A DNA stretch of 8,580 nt from Spirochaetota bacterium (GTDB taxonomy: Bacteria > Spirochaetota > UBA4802 > JAFGJZ01): assembly GCA_022704645.1 (NCBI GenBank), contig JAKJGA010000070.1, positions 1-8,580 of the forward strand, in the 5' to 3' direction. Position numbers and translations under genes: made by a program. Below the pieces are notes generated by a model. It was not told the origin of the DNA. It did no database searches and saw only the letters and a program-made list of their open reading frames with translations. Every line of letters begins with the position of its first letter. Position 1 is the first letter of the stretch. Of the stretch, positions 1 to 6,624 are shown in pieces.

Positions 1-276
1 GAAGTCAGAAAGGCCCTCAAAGAGCCTACTGAACAGATTCTTGACGGTATCAAACATGCCCTTGAGAGAACTCCTCCTGAACTTGCTGCCGATATCGTTG
101 AACGCGGTATTGTAATGAGCGGCGGCGGATCATTGCTTAAAGGTTTGGATAAATATATCAGCAAGGAAACAGGGGTTCCTGTTATCAGAGCTGAGAATCC
201 TTTGACTTGCGTTGTTCTGGGTGCAGGGAAGTTTCTTGACGAGGTTAAGAACCTTTATAAATCGAATTTAAAATAA
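1..276 (+). CDS. mreB: Rod shape-determining protein MreB, C-terminal part (5' end outside the window)
   Basis: Frame 1 is open from the first base to a TAA at 274-276 and gives the last 91 residues of an MreB/actin-like ATPase. MreB polymerises under the inner membrane and positions the cell-wall elongation machinery. The visible part contains the phosphate/adenosine-site segment of the actin fold, MSGGGSLLKGLDKYI (about residues 39-53 of the fragment). Before it is the helix EQILDGIKHALERTPPELAADI typical of MreB, and after it the ending NPLTCVVLGAGKFLDE, which matches the usual NPLxCVxxGxG motif. The next genes are mreC, mreD, mrdA and rodA, the classical order, which supports the call. 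The start codon and promoter lie upstream of the window. The fragment shows no frameshift. Confidence 0.95.
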   Translation, partial: EVRKALKEPTEQILDGIKHALERTPPELAADIVERGIVMSGGGSLLKGLDKYISKETGVPVIRAENPLTCVVLGAGKFLDEVKNLYKSNLK

Positions 277-285
277 GGTTTGCCA

Positions 286-1158
286 GTGGATTTTTTTATC
301 AGAAATAAGACCGGTGCATCACTGGTCTTTTATATTCTATTCTGTATCATATCGATGTCACTTCAATCGACATCTTTTACGTTGTCGATTGAAGGTGTTG
401 CAAGTGCGTTTATGACTCCGTTCCAGAAGCTGTATTGGTATTCTCAGAATAATGTCCGTAAGATATGGGCTGGATTTACCGATTTGAATTCCCTTAATGA
501 GGAACTTCGCCTAACCAGAGAGAAGCTTCAGAATTATGAGAGAACAGCAGAAGATCTTACAGAAATTAAATCAGAAAATGAGAAACTCCGCCGTTTGCTT
601 AACTTCGGCGATAAAGTCGGTTATGACAATGTTCCGGCGATGGTTATATCAAAGGATCCCGATAACTGGTTCCGTACAATTATAATAAACCGCGGATCAA
701 ATGACGGCATAAAAATCAATATGCCTGTTGTAGCCTTTAATGCAGATGAGAAAGCTGTTGTCGGCAAAGTAATTGAAGTCAGAGGTTCTGTATCGAGAAT
801 TCTTCCCGTTATCAGTTCTGATTTGAAAATAGGTGTTATGCTTCAGGATTCGAGATCCCCGGGGCTTATGCAGGGAAGTGCTTCACGGCCAGGTTTGGCG
901 CAAATTGATTATTTATCGAAATCCGTTCAGATTCCGTCGAATGTGTATGTTGTAACATCCGGACAAGGCGGTGTATTCCCTCAGGGTCTGCTTGTCGGCA
1001 GGGTCTCTCAGACGGTTGTTACAAAATCCAGCGCGTTTCAAAGAGCAATAGTGACGCCGATTATAGATTACAATAAAGTTGAAGAAGTTTATGTTATTAA
1101 ATACGTTCCGGGTCAGGAACTTGTAGAGTTAACTCAAAAGGAAGAGCAGAAAAAATGA
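286..1158 (+). CDS. mreC: Rod shape-determining protein MreC
   Basis: MreC is a bitopic membrane protein that links MreB to the periplasmic elongation enzymes and activates PBP2/RodA. Numbering from GTG 286 (290 aa): a short cytoplasmic start, one membrane segment at about 10-30, a coiled coil at about 65-107 (ELRLTREKLQNYERTAEDL region) and then the two-lobed beta domain at about 115-275. That domain has family motifs at 133-149 (INRGSNDGIKINMPVV), 223-240 (VTSGQGGVFPQGLLVGRV) and 256-271 (VTPIIDYNKVEEVYVI). Start choice: a longer reading from TTG 280 is possible, but the only ribosome-binding sequence, AAGG at 275-278, lies 1 base from TTG 280 and 7 bases from GTG 286. The GTG is therefore preferred. 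The Shine-Dalgarno overlaps the mreB stop codon, suggesting coupled translation. The end overlaps mreD in an ATGA junction. Confidence 0.95.
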   Translation: MDFFIRNKTGASLVFYILFCIISMSLQSTSFTLSIEGVASAFMTPFQKLYWYSQNNVRKIWAGFTDLNSLNEELRLTREKLQNYERTAEDLTEIKSENEKLRRLLNFGDKVGYDNVPAMVISKDPDNWFRTIIINRGSNDGIKINMPVVAFNADEKAVVGKVIEVRGSVSRILPVISSDLKIGVMLQDSRSPGLMQGSASRPGLAQIDYLSKSVQIPSNVYVVTSGQGGVFPQGLLVGRVSQTVVTKSSAFQRAIVTPIIDYNKVEEVYVIKYVPGQELVELTQKEEQKK

Positions 1159-1655
1159 TTCTTGTATACATCTTATCCGCGGTTATTCTGGCGGTTTCAT
1201 TGATTCTCCAATCTCATCCTTCATTCGATGCTATTCGCTTCGCGGGAGTCAAGCCGGACCTTTCATTTATCGCAATCATTTATTTTTCGTATTCTTTCGG
1301 TTCATTTTACGGTCAGACATGTGCCTTCATTACCGGTATTTTTCAGGATGCTAATTCAAACAGCCCGCTTGGACTGATGACTTTGCCGAAGGTTCTCATC
1401 GCTTTTTTCGCCGGTTTTGTCGGAAGATCTGTTTTTCAGGGAAGTTCATTTACTATTATATTGATTATTTTTGTTGCATCGCTTTTAAAGGGCGGGTTGA
1501 CTCTGATATTTGCGCTGATTTTCAATGATGCTTCTGTTGCATCACTTCTGCATATTGTTCTTCCTGAATCGGTTTATAATGCAGTTATAGCTATGCCTCT
1601 TTTCTTTATTTATGATAAAATTTTCGAATTTGAACTTTCAAAAGAGAGGTACTAG
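1155..1655 (+). CDS. mreD: Rod shape-determining protein MreD
   Basis: MreD is a small polytopic inner-membrane protein that associates with MreC in the elongasome. The 166-residue product is of typical length and almost wholly hydrophobic. Likely membrane segments are at about 2-18, 36-54, 56-63, 74-93, 98-123 and 130-156. The family signature GVKPDL is at residues 31-36, followed by the G-rich FGSFYGQTCAFITGIFQD stretch (48-65) with the conserved G..D pair, and by NSPLGLMTLPK (69-79). Its ATG lies inside ATGA, overlapping the mreC stop by 4 bases, which is the usual sign of translational coupling. A GGAAGAG at 1140-1146 sits 8 bases upstream. The wording of the SFGSFYGQ...FQDA..NSPLG region reminds me of spirochaete MreD proteins; that is recollection, not a search. 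Confidence 0.92.
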   Translation: MILVYILSAVILAVSLILQSHPSFDAIRFAGVKPDLSFIAIIYFSYSFGSFYGQTCAFITGIFQDANSNSPLGLMTLPKVLIAFFAGFVGRSVFQGSSFTIILIIFVASLLKGGLTLIFALIFNDASVASLLHIVLPESVYNAVIAMPLFFIYDKIFEFELSKERY

Positions 1656-3506
1656 ATGTCTGTTACCTCTTTGCGCGGCAGAATGCTTGAAGCTTTCCGT
1701 GGGAAAGTTTTTTTGTTTATGTCGGTTACCGGCGGAATTTTTATCATATTTATTTTTCAGCTTATAAATCTTCAGTTTATCCAGGGCAGTTATTATACTA
1801 CAAGAGCCAGAAGCAATATTGAAGATAATGTTCCGGTTCCTGCCAGCCGCGGCGAGGTCTATGACAGACATTTTGACATACAATCTTCATCAAACAAGGT
1901 AATAGCGTCAAACAGACCTTCATTCAATATTACGACAGTACCTGCCAAATTTGAAAATAAAAAACAGATGGCAGAAATTGTTCAGCGTGTAGCCGTGCTT
2001 CTCGGTGTTGATTCATTCGAATTACTAAGAGAAATGGATAAAGCCAATCCATGGCAGAGAATTGTAATTAAGGAAGACGTTTCTTTTGATATTGTTGTTT
2101 CTATTGCGTCTCATGAAGAGCTTTATGAGCATATAATGTGGGAAGATGCTCCGGTTCGTGTATATAATTATGGTCCGGTTTTTTCGCATGTAATGGGTTA
2201 TATCGGAAGCATTGATCCGGGAGAGTATGATAAGCTTAAAGATCAGGGTTATAAGTATTATCAGAAAATCGGTAAAAACGGAATCGAGAAACAGTATGAT
2301 AATTTTCTCCGCGGAACAGACGGCAGTGTAAAAAGAATTGTAGACGTTCATAACCGTACTGAAGGTGAAGAGCTCGGTGATGAGCCGGTATCAGGAAATA
2401 ATCTTGTTCTTTCACTTGACTATGAGCTTCAGAATGTTGCATACACTGCGATGCAGGATAAGATGGGATCAGTTGTAGCTGTGAAGCCTTCGACCGGCGA
2501 GATTCTAGTTCTTTTGTCAAAACCTGATTTTGATCCGAATCTGATAACTTCAAAAAACGCATCTGATATTCTTGCTTCTCTGCAAAGCGATGAGCAGAAA
2601 CCGTTTTTAAATAGAGCAATTCAGTCAAAATATCCACCGGCTTCAACATTTAAAATTATTACAAGTATTGCAGCTCTTGAAGATGAAAAATGGCAGCCGG
2701 ACTGGAGATACTTCTGTTCAGGTCATTATATTTTGAAGGGATTGCAGGACAGATCATATCAGTGTTATAAAGGACAATCGCATGGAAACCTTGATATGAT
2801 TGGTGCTATTGGAATGTCCTGCAACGTTTATTTTTATAATCTTGGATATAAAATCGGTCCTACTTCAATCATAAATTATGCAAAATATTTATGCATGGAC
2901 AAGGTTACCGGCATAGATTTGCCGGGTGAAATTTCCGGTTTCGTTCCTTCAAAACAATGGAAAATGAAAACTTTCGGCCAGGGTTGGTTTGACGGTGATA
3001 CGATAAATCTGGCTATTGGTCAGGGATTTACATCAATAACACCTGTTGCTTTATGCGATCTTGTTTCTGCGATAGTAAATAAGGGTATTGTTTATAAGCC
3101 TCATCTTGTACGTGAAGTACGTTCGCAGGATAATGCGACAGTCATAAAGAGAATCGAGCGCGAAAAATTATTTGAGATTCCGCTTTCCGCACGTACAATT
3201 GAAACGGTCACTTCGGGGATGCGCTTTGGTGTTACCAACGGTACTTCAGCGAGGCTGAATTATCTCAAGGTACCGATTGCAGCGAAGACAGGTACTGTTC
3301 AGACCAGATCGGTTGTAAAATCGGATAATACACAGCATGCCTGGTTCGTCGGTTTTGCGCCTTTCGGCGGCAGCGCAGAGGATTCGGTCGTTGTTGTAGT
3401 TATGGTTGAATACGGTGTTGCCGGTGCGATTGCCGCAGTTCCAGTCGGTGAAGCTGTTTTTTCTAAGATGATTTCTATGGGATATTTTAATGATACGCAG
3501 AAGTGA
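1656..3506 (+). CDS. mrdA: Peptidoglycan D,D-transpeptidase, penicillin-binding protein 2 (class B)
   Basis: This is the elongation-specific transpeptidase that cross-links new peptidoglycan together with RodA. The 616 residues begin with a short cytoplasmic end and one membrane anchor at about 18-39. A PBP-dimer/pedestal domain follows, with PASRGEVYDR at 62-71 and GKNGIEKQYDNFLRG at 206-220. The transpeptidase domain runs from about 245 to 610. All three catalytic motifs are intact: S330-T-F-K333 (nucleophile Ser330), S388-C-N390, and K544-T-G-T547. The ATG directly follows the mreD TAG (1653-1655), and GAGG at 1646-1649 is 6 bases upstream. The end overlaps rodA by 17 bases. The neighbouring SEDS partner and the mre genes identify it as PBP2 rather than the divisome protein FtsI. 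A run of seven T lies at 1708-1714 in the membrane anchor. I see no missing residue. Confidence 0.96.
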   Translation: MSVTSLRGRMLEAFRGKVFLFMSVTGGIFIIFIFQLINLQFIQGSYYTTRARSNIEDNVPVPASRGEVYDRHFDIQSSSNKVIASNRPSFNITTVPAKFENKKQMAEIVQRVAVLLGVDSFELLREMDKANPWQRIVIKEDVSFDIVVSIASHEELYEHIMWEDAPVRVYNYGPVFSHVMGYIGSIDPGEYDKLKDQGYKYYQKIGKNGIEKQYDNFLRGTDGSVKRIVDVHNRTEGEELGDEPVSGNNLVLSLDYELQNVAYTAMQDKMGSVVAVKPSTGEILVLLSKPDFDPNLITSKNASDILASLQSDEQKPFLNRAIQSKYPPASTFKIITSIAALEDEKWQPDWRYFCSGHYILKGLQDRSYQCYKGQSHGNLDMIGAIGMSCNVYFYNLGYKIGPTSIINYAKYLCMDKVTGIDLPGEISGFVPSKQWKMKTFGQGWFDGDTINLAIGQGFTSITPVALCDLVSAIVNKGIVYKPHLVREVRSQDNATVIKRIEREKLFEIPLSARTIETVTSGMRFGVTNGTSARLNYLKVPIAAKTGTVQTRSVVKSDNTQHAWFVGFAPFGGSAEDSVVVVVMVEYGVAGAIAAVPVGEAVFSKMISMGYFNDTQK

Positions 3507-4803
3507 TTTAGCAAAATTTGATCTCTGGCTCATAGTTTTTGTCGTGATTCTTTCACTGATCGGTATATTTACTATATACAGTGCAGGTTTTGACGCCGTA
3601 ACAAAGATTAACAATGGAATGTATAAAAAACAGATAATATCCTTTGTGATAGGTCTTGTTTTAATGTTCGGGATCATGGTTATTAATTTCAGGATTATCG
3701 AACAGAACTGTTTTTATATCTATATCGGTCTCCTTTTTATAGTTATTCTGACTTCATTTCTTGCTCCGTCAATACGCGGTACCCGTGCATGGATCGATTT
3801 CGGTTTTTTTTCAATTCAGCCGTCCGAATTTATGAAGATTGCTGCAATAGTAATGCTTGCGAAATATCTCGAACTTCGTGAAAGGGATATTCAGAATTTC
3901 AGAGAACTTTTTGTTCCGGCAATAATTACTCTGGTTCCTGTTTTTTTTATAATGCTTCAGCCCGATTTCGGAACAGCAATGATTTTTATACCGGTTCTTT
4001 TTGTGATGCTGTTTGCTGCAGGTGCGGACATAACGCATCTTGTTTCAGTTGCTTCAATCGCACTTATTGCACTTCTGATTCCAACTTATATCACTCATCA
4101 CGAGTGGCTTCATGCCGAAACATATAATCCGGTGATTTCATTTTTTCAGAAGGGTTCGGGCGTTTTTATTCTTATAGCTGTATTGATTTTTATCTCTGCT
4201 GTATTTTTTGCTTTCAGATTTATTTTTGCTAAGAAATCATACAGGAGAATTTATATTCCTGCAACTGTATTATCGATTGGTCTTGTTCTGGCGGTAATTC
4301 TTCAGAGATCTTTGCGGGATTATCAGAAAAACCGAATACTTGTTTATCTTAATCCCGATCTTGATCCGAAGGGAGCAGGTTATAATGTTATTCAGGCTAA
4401 AATAGCAATCGGCTCAGGCGGATTTTTCGGCAAGGGTTATTTATCGGGAACCCAGACTCAATACGGATTTTTACCTGAGAAAACTTCGGATTTTGTTTTT
4501 CCTGTAATTGCGGAAGAATGGGGCTTTTTCGGTGCATTAGTTGTGATTCTTCTTATGTTCGGAATCATTTATCAGGGTCTCAAAATTGCTCTTGAAGCCA
4601 AAGATAAATTTTCTTCATTGCTTGCATTTGGTCTGTCTTCGTTATTCTTATTTCATGCTATCATAAATGTCGGAATGGTTATCGGATTGACTCCTGTTAC
4701 CGGTATTCCTCTTTGTTTTGTTTCATACGGCGGAACAAACCTGATAATGTGTATGATTGCTGTAGGAATTCTGCTTTCAATAAAAATGTCAAAGAGCTCA
4801 TAA
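3490..4803 (+). CDS. rodA: SEDS peptidoglycan glycosyltransferase RodA, enlarged form
   Basis: RodA polymerises lipid II into glycan strands in complex with PBP2. Family marks are IRGTRAWIDFGFFSIQPSEF (95-114), QPDFGTA (157-163), the extracytoplasmic loop LNPDLDPKGAGYNVIQ (287-302) with the catalytic-type Asp292, IAIGSGGFFGKG (305-316), and the C-terminal TPVTGIPLCFVSYGGTN (401-417). In the last motif Cys409 stands where most relatives have Pro (LPF). At 437 residues it is about 65 longer than the familiar E. coli protein. The surplus lies at about 181-250 and looks like two additional membrane segments (182-200 and 224-246) joined by a loop containing HHEWLH. ATG 3490 lies within mrdA (17-base overlap), with a weak GGGA at 3479-3482. 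Two runs of eight T occur at 3804-3811 and 3941-3948. RodA rather than FtsW is inferred from the operon. Confidence 0.95.
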   Translation: MIRRSDLAKFDLWLIVFVVILSLIGIFTIYSAGFDAVTKINNGMYKKQIISFVIGLVLMFGIMVINFRIIEQNCFYIYIGLLFIVILTSFLAPSIRGTRAWIDFGFFSIQPSEFMKIAAIVMLAKYLELRERDIQNFRELFVPAIITLVPVFFIMLQPDFGTAMIFIPVLFVMLFAAGADITHLVSVASIALIALLIPTYITHHEWLHAETYNPVISFFQKGSGVFILIAVLIFISAVFFAFRFIFAKKSYRRIYIPATVLSIGLVLAVILQRSLRDYQKNRILVYLNPDLDPKGAGYNVIQAKIAIGSGGFFGKGYLSGTQTQYGFLPEKTSDFVFPVIAEEWGFFGALVVILLMFGIIYQGLKIALEAKDKFSSLLAFGLSSLFLFHAIINVGMVIGLTPVTGIPLCFVSYGGTNLIMCMIAVGILLSIKMSKSS

Positions 4804-4816
4804 TTTTTTAAAAAAA

Positions 4817-4843
4817 TCCGTATATACTTGTACGGAGGTTTTT
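4817..4843 (+). promoter_or_regulatory. Hairpin that buries part of the comF Shine-Dalgarno; possible weak terminator of the mre operon
   Basis: In the 40-base gap between rodA and comF, TCCGTATA (4817-4824) can pair with TGTACGGA (4829-4836), leaving a 4-base loop. Seven pairs are Watson-Crick and one is T-G. The comF ribosome binding site CGGAGG (4833-4838) lies partly in the 3' arm, with only its last GG free, and the ATG follows after TTTTT (4839-4843). A tract of A (4810-4816) precedes the stem and could extend it by pairing with the T tract across a two-base bulge. The arrangement fits translational control of comF, a temperature- or ligand-opened stem, or an imperfect intrinsic terminator (the GG between stem and T tract is unfavourable). 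The sequence alone does not decide between these. Confidence 0.45.
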
Positions 4844-5521
4844 ATGAAATTTATCAATTGCCTGCTTGATGTTTTATCGCCGTCATTTTGTTCTTTTTGC
4901 GGACGTATGATCTCATACGAATCATCCGGTGTATGTGCAAATTGCATAAATAAACTTTTGCCGTATGAAAAGTGCGAGGAGAGCAGTGTAGCCGCTGATT
5001 ATAAGAGAATTTATTACGACAGAATATATTCTTTGTGGAAGTATAACCGCTATTCAAGGATACTTGTTTCTGAATTTAAAAACAAAAATAATTTATCAAT
5101 CTCGGAAAAACCTTCAAAACATATTGCCCGAATTATTAAAGAAGAATGTTTAGTTATTGATACGATAACCTGTATACCTATTTTGCGTTCAAAATTAAGA
5201 AAACGCGGGTACAATCAGGCAGAATATCTTGCAAAAAAAGTATCGAATAGTTGCGGTATACCTTATTTCGAAACAATGAAAATACAAAATTTAGGATCTG
5301 AACAGAAGCTTCTTGATTATAATGAAAGGTTTCTGAATACAATTGGCAAATTCATTCTCAAAGAAAATGTGTCAGGAAAGTCTATCGCTTTGATAGATGA
5401 TGTTATGACAACCGGAGCAACAATAAATGAAGCATCAAGAATATTGAAGAACGGCGGCGCTGTAAATATATCCGTTTTTACTATGGCAAAGGTTGAACCG
5501 TTTGTGTATGAATCAGTCTGA
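4844..5521 (+). CDS. comF: ComF-family phosphoribosyltransferase-like protein
   Basis: ComF proteins (ComFC/GntX type) combine an N-terminal zinc ribbon with a PRTase fold. In transformable bacteria they act in the cytoplasm in uptake or processing of single-stranded DNA, but the substrate is not well defined. In this 225-residue product the zinc ligands are C16-x2-C19 and C31-x2-C34. The typical middle motif RGYNQAEYLAK is at 121-131, the QKLLDYNERFLN segment at 154-165, and the PRPP-binding loop IALIDDVMTTGAT at 181-193, with the acidic pair and TTG intact. Length is normal. The Shine-Dalgarno CGGAGG, 5 bases before the ATG, is strong but lies in a hairpin. No other competence gene is in view, so a role in DNA uptake is unproven here. 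Whether it shares the mre transcript depends on whether that hairpin terminates transcription. Confidence 0.9.
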   Translation: MKFINCLLDVLSPSFCSFCGRMISYESSGVCANCINKLLPYEKCEESSVAADYKRIYYDRIYSLWKYNRYSRILVSEFKNKNNLSISEKPSKHIARIIKEECLVIDTITCIPILRSKLRKRGYNQAEYLAKKVSNSCGIPYFETMKIQNLGSEQKLLDYNERFLNTIGKFILKENVSGKSIALIDDVMTTGATINEASRILKNGGAVNISVFTMAKVEPFVYESV

Positions 5522-5613
5522 GCCAATATAAAAAATGTCTTTTCATTGTATAAAAGTTGACATTATTTCCAATTTATGTTCTTTTGAATCAGTTTTTCAA
5601 TAATTGAGGTAAT
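5522..5613 (+). promoter_or_regulatory. Intergenic region, likely start of the STAS-to-folD transcript
   Basis: This 92-base AT-rich gap is the longest complete gap between genes in the window and the natural place for a promoter. A perfect TTGACA lies at 5557-5562, but no good -10 box sits 16-18 bases downstream (TATGTT at 5575-5580 is too close). A TATAAA at 5549-5554 has no convincing -35. I therefore cannot point to a complete sigma-70 promoter. An exact 11-base dyad, TCAAT-A-ATTGA (5597-5607), overlaps the Shine-Dalgarno GAGG (5606-5609) of the next gene. With a one-base centre it cannot be an RNA hairpin but could be a small protein-binding site. No terminator for comF was seen. Confidence 0.3.
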
Positions 5614-5943
5614 ATGAAAAGACAGCGCGAAGAAGGTCTTGATATAATTGTTTTAGACGGAAGAATCGATCAGGATATGAGTGAAGAGCTTGAAGCTCTT
5701 CTTGATGAATGCGTTAAAGACAATGTAAAGAATATATGCATCGATATGATAGAAGTTAAACATATCTGCAGTTCGGCTCTCGGTGTACTTGTTGCAGTAA
5801 AGAGACGTATAAAGGATCATGAGGGAGATATAAAGCTTGTTCTTTCAAACGATAATCTTTTAAAGCTTTTTCAAACTACTATGCTTGATAAGGTTTTTGA
5901 AATTTACGAGTCTGTCCGCGAATGCAGAAATTCTTTTGATTGA
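5614..5943 (+). CDS. STAS-domain protein, anti-sigma factor antagonist type
   Basis: A 109-residue single-domain STAS protein of the SpoIIAA/RsbV kind. In that family the unphosphorylated protein binds an anti-sigma kinase, and phosphorylation of a Ser at the start of helix 2 releases it. The fold signature is clear: strand IIVLDGRID (11-19), helix SEELEALLDECV (23-34), strand NICIDMIEVKHI (40-51), then C52-S53-S54-A-L-G-V-L. Ser53 and Ser54 occupy the phosphoacceptor region. The Asp that usually precedes these serines (DSS/DST) is Cys52 here. The start is supported by GAGG four bases upstream. The next gene begins 29 bases after its stop. No anti-sigma kinase, phosphatase or sigma factor lies in the window, so the partner is unknown. 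A role in membrane or chemosensory signalling rather than sigma control is equally possible. Confidence 0.85.
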   Translation: MKRQREEGLDIIVLDGRIDQDMSEELEALLDECVKDNVKNICIDMIEVKHICSSALGVLVAVKRRIKDHEGDIKLVLSNDNLLKLFQTTMLDKVFEIYESVRECRNSFD

Positions 5944-5972
5944 TTGCAATAAAGAAAATTTCCGGAGATTAT

Positions 5973-6194
5973 ATGATTACGCGTGAAAAAGAAGAACTTT
6001 TACGATATTATAATGAAGGTTTGACGCTGTATAAGCTTCGAAAATGGAGCGATGCCGAAAAAATGTTCGAAAAGGCTCTTTCTATTATTCCTTCTGACGG
6101 ACCGTCAAAATTGTATCTTGATAGAAGCCGAAATTTTATGCAAAACCCCCCTTCGGAAGACTGGGATGGCGTTTTTGTTATGACAACGAAGTAG
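5973..6194 (+). CDS. Small TPR protein resembling the C-terminal tail of class III adenylate cyclases
   Basis: ATG 5973 is preferred, with GGAG at 5964-5967 five bases upstream, giving 73 residues. A longer reading from TTG 5940 would start inside the STAS gene without a ribosome binding site. Residues about 9-42 form one TPR-like helix pair (YYNEGLTLYKLRKWSDAE, then MFEKALSIIP). The rest, DGPSKLYLDR followed by NPPSEDWDGVFVMTTK at 58-73, matches from memory the conserved ending of many CHASE2- or TPR-bearing adenylate/guanylate cyclases in spirochaetes and cyanobacteria, where it follows the catalytic domain. No cyclase domain precedes it, and the upstream frame is a complete STAS gene, so it looks like a genuine stand-alone protein rather than a remnant. 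One TPR suggests a protein-protein adaptor. Its function is not known to me. Confidence 0.8.
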   Translation: MITREKEELLRYYNEGLTLYKLRKWSDAEKMFEKALSIIPSDGPSKLYLDRSRNFMQNPPSEDWDGVFVMTTK

Positions 6195-6201
6195 GGGAAA
6201 T

Positions 6202-6624
6202 ATGAGCAGAAAAGTTATACAGGTTAATAAAAATCCGGTTTATGAAAACGGAATGGTGGCTACGGTTTTCGGAAAAGATACTGAATTCTACGGTGATTTG
6301 TCTTTTTCAAAGTCACTTCAGATAAATGGTTTTTTTGAAGGAGAGATTATCGCTAAAGGTTTTATGGTGGTAGGCGAAGGAGCCGTTGTAAAAGCAAACA
6401 TTAAGGCGAAGAGTGTTGTAATAAGCGGTACTGTATACGGAAATATTGAAGCTGATTCCAAACTTGAAATAATGCCTAGCGGTAAACTTTATGGAAATAT
6501 TAGAACCGCTAAACTGAAAATAGCCGACGGAGTTGTTTTTGAAGGAAATTGCGAAATGATAAAGGAACAGAAACGCGCTGATCTGCCGAAGAAAAAAGGT
6601 GAAGCGGAAGCGATAGATGCATGA
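6202..6624 (+). CDS. Bactofilin-family cytoskeletal protein
   Basis: Bactofilins form nucleotide-free filaments by end-to-end stacking of a right-handed beta-helix and recruit cell-wall or morphogenesis enzymes to particular sites. This 140-residue product has the typical small size. A disordered N-terminus (1-20) leads into a core of about 20-118 made of short glycine-punctuated strands: VFGKDTEFYGDLSF, SLQINGFFEGEI, VVGEGAVVKANI, SVVISGTVYGNI, KLEIMPSGKLYGNI and KLKIADGVVFEGNCEM. It ends in a charged tail at 121-140 (KEQKRADLPKKKGEAEAIDA). AGGGG at 6193-6197 overlaps the stop of the TPR gene and lies four bases before the ATG. The end overlaps the radical SAM gene by 8 bases. Lying about 1.4 kb from the elongation operon, it may also act in shape, possibly helical curvature. 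That is inference from context. Confidence 0.92.
   Translation: MSRKVIQVNKNPVYENGMVATVFGKDTEFYGDLSFSKSLQINGFFEGEIIAKGFMVVGEGAVVKANIKAKSVVISGTVYGNIEADSKLEIMPSGKLYGNIRTAKLKIADGVVFEGNCEMIKEQKRADLPKKKGEAEAIDA

Noticed and set aside
2025..2649. Minus-strand open frames opposite mrdA, and similar ones opposite rodA, comF and folD
   Set aside because: They lie wholly inside strongly supported + strand genes, show no domain, and have skewed composition typical of antisense shadow frames.
5557..5589. Complete sigma-70 promoter built on TTGACA at 5557-5562
   Set aside because: The best -10-like sequences are 12 bases (TATGTT) or about 21 bases (TTGAAT) away, outside the normal spacing. It is kept only as a low-confidence regulatory region.
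5940..5972. Extended N-terminus of the small TPR protein from TTG 5940
   Set aside because: It would start within the STAS stop region without a Shine-Dalgarno, whereas ATG 5973 has GGAG at a good distance and begins just before the TPR.
5940..6194. Remnant of a decayed adenylate cyclase gene
   Set aside because: No catalytic cyclase sequence is present in any frame upstream. The preceding DNA is an intact STAS gene, and the small gene has its own start and ribosome binding site.
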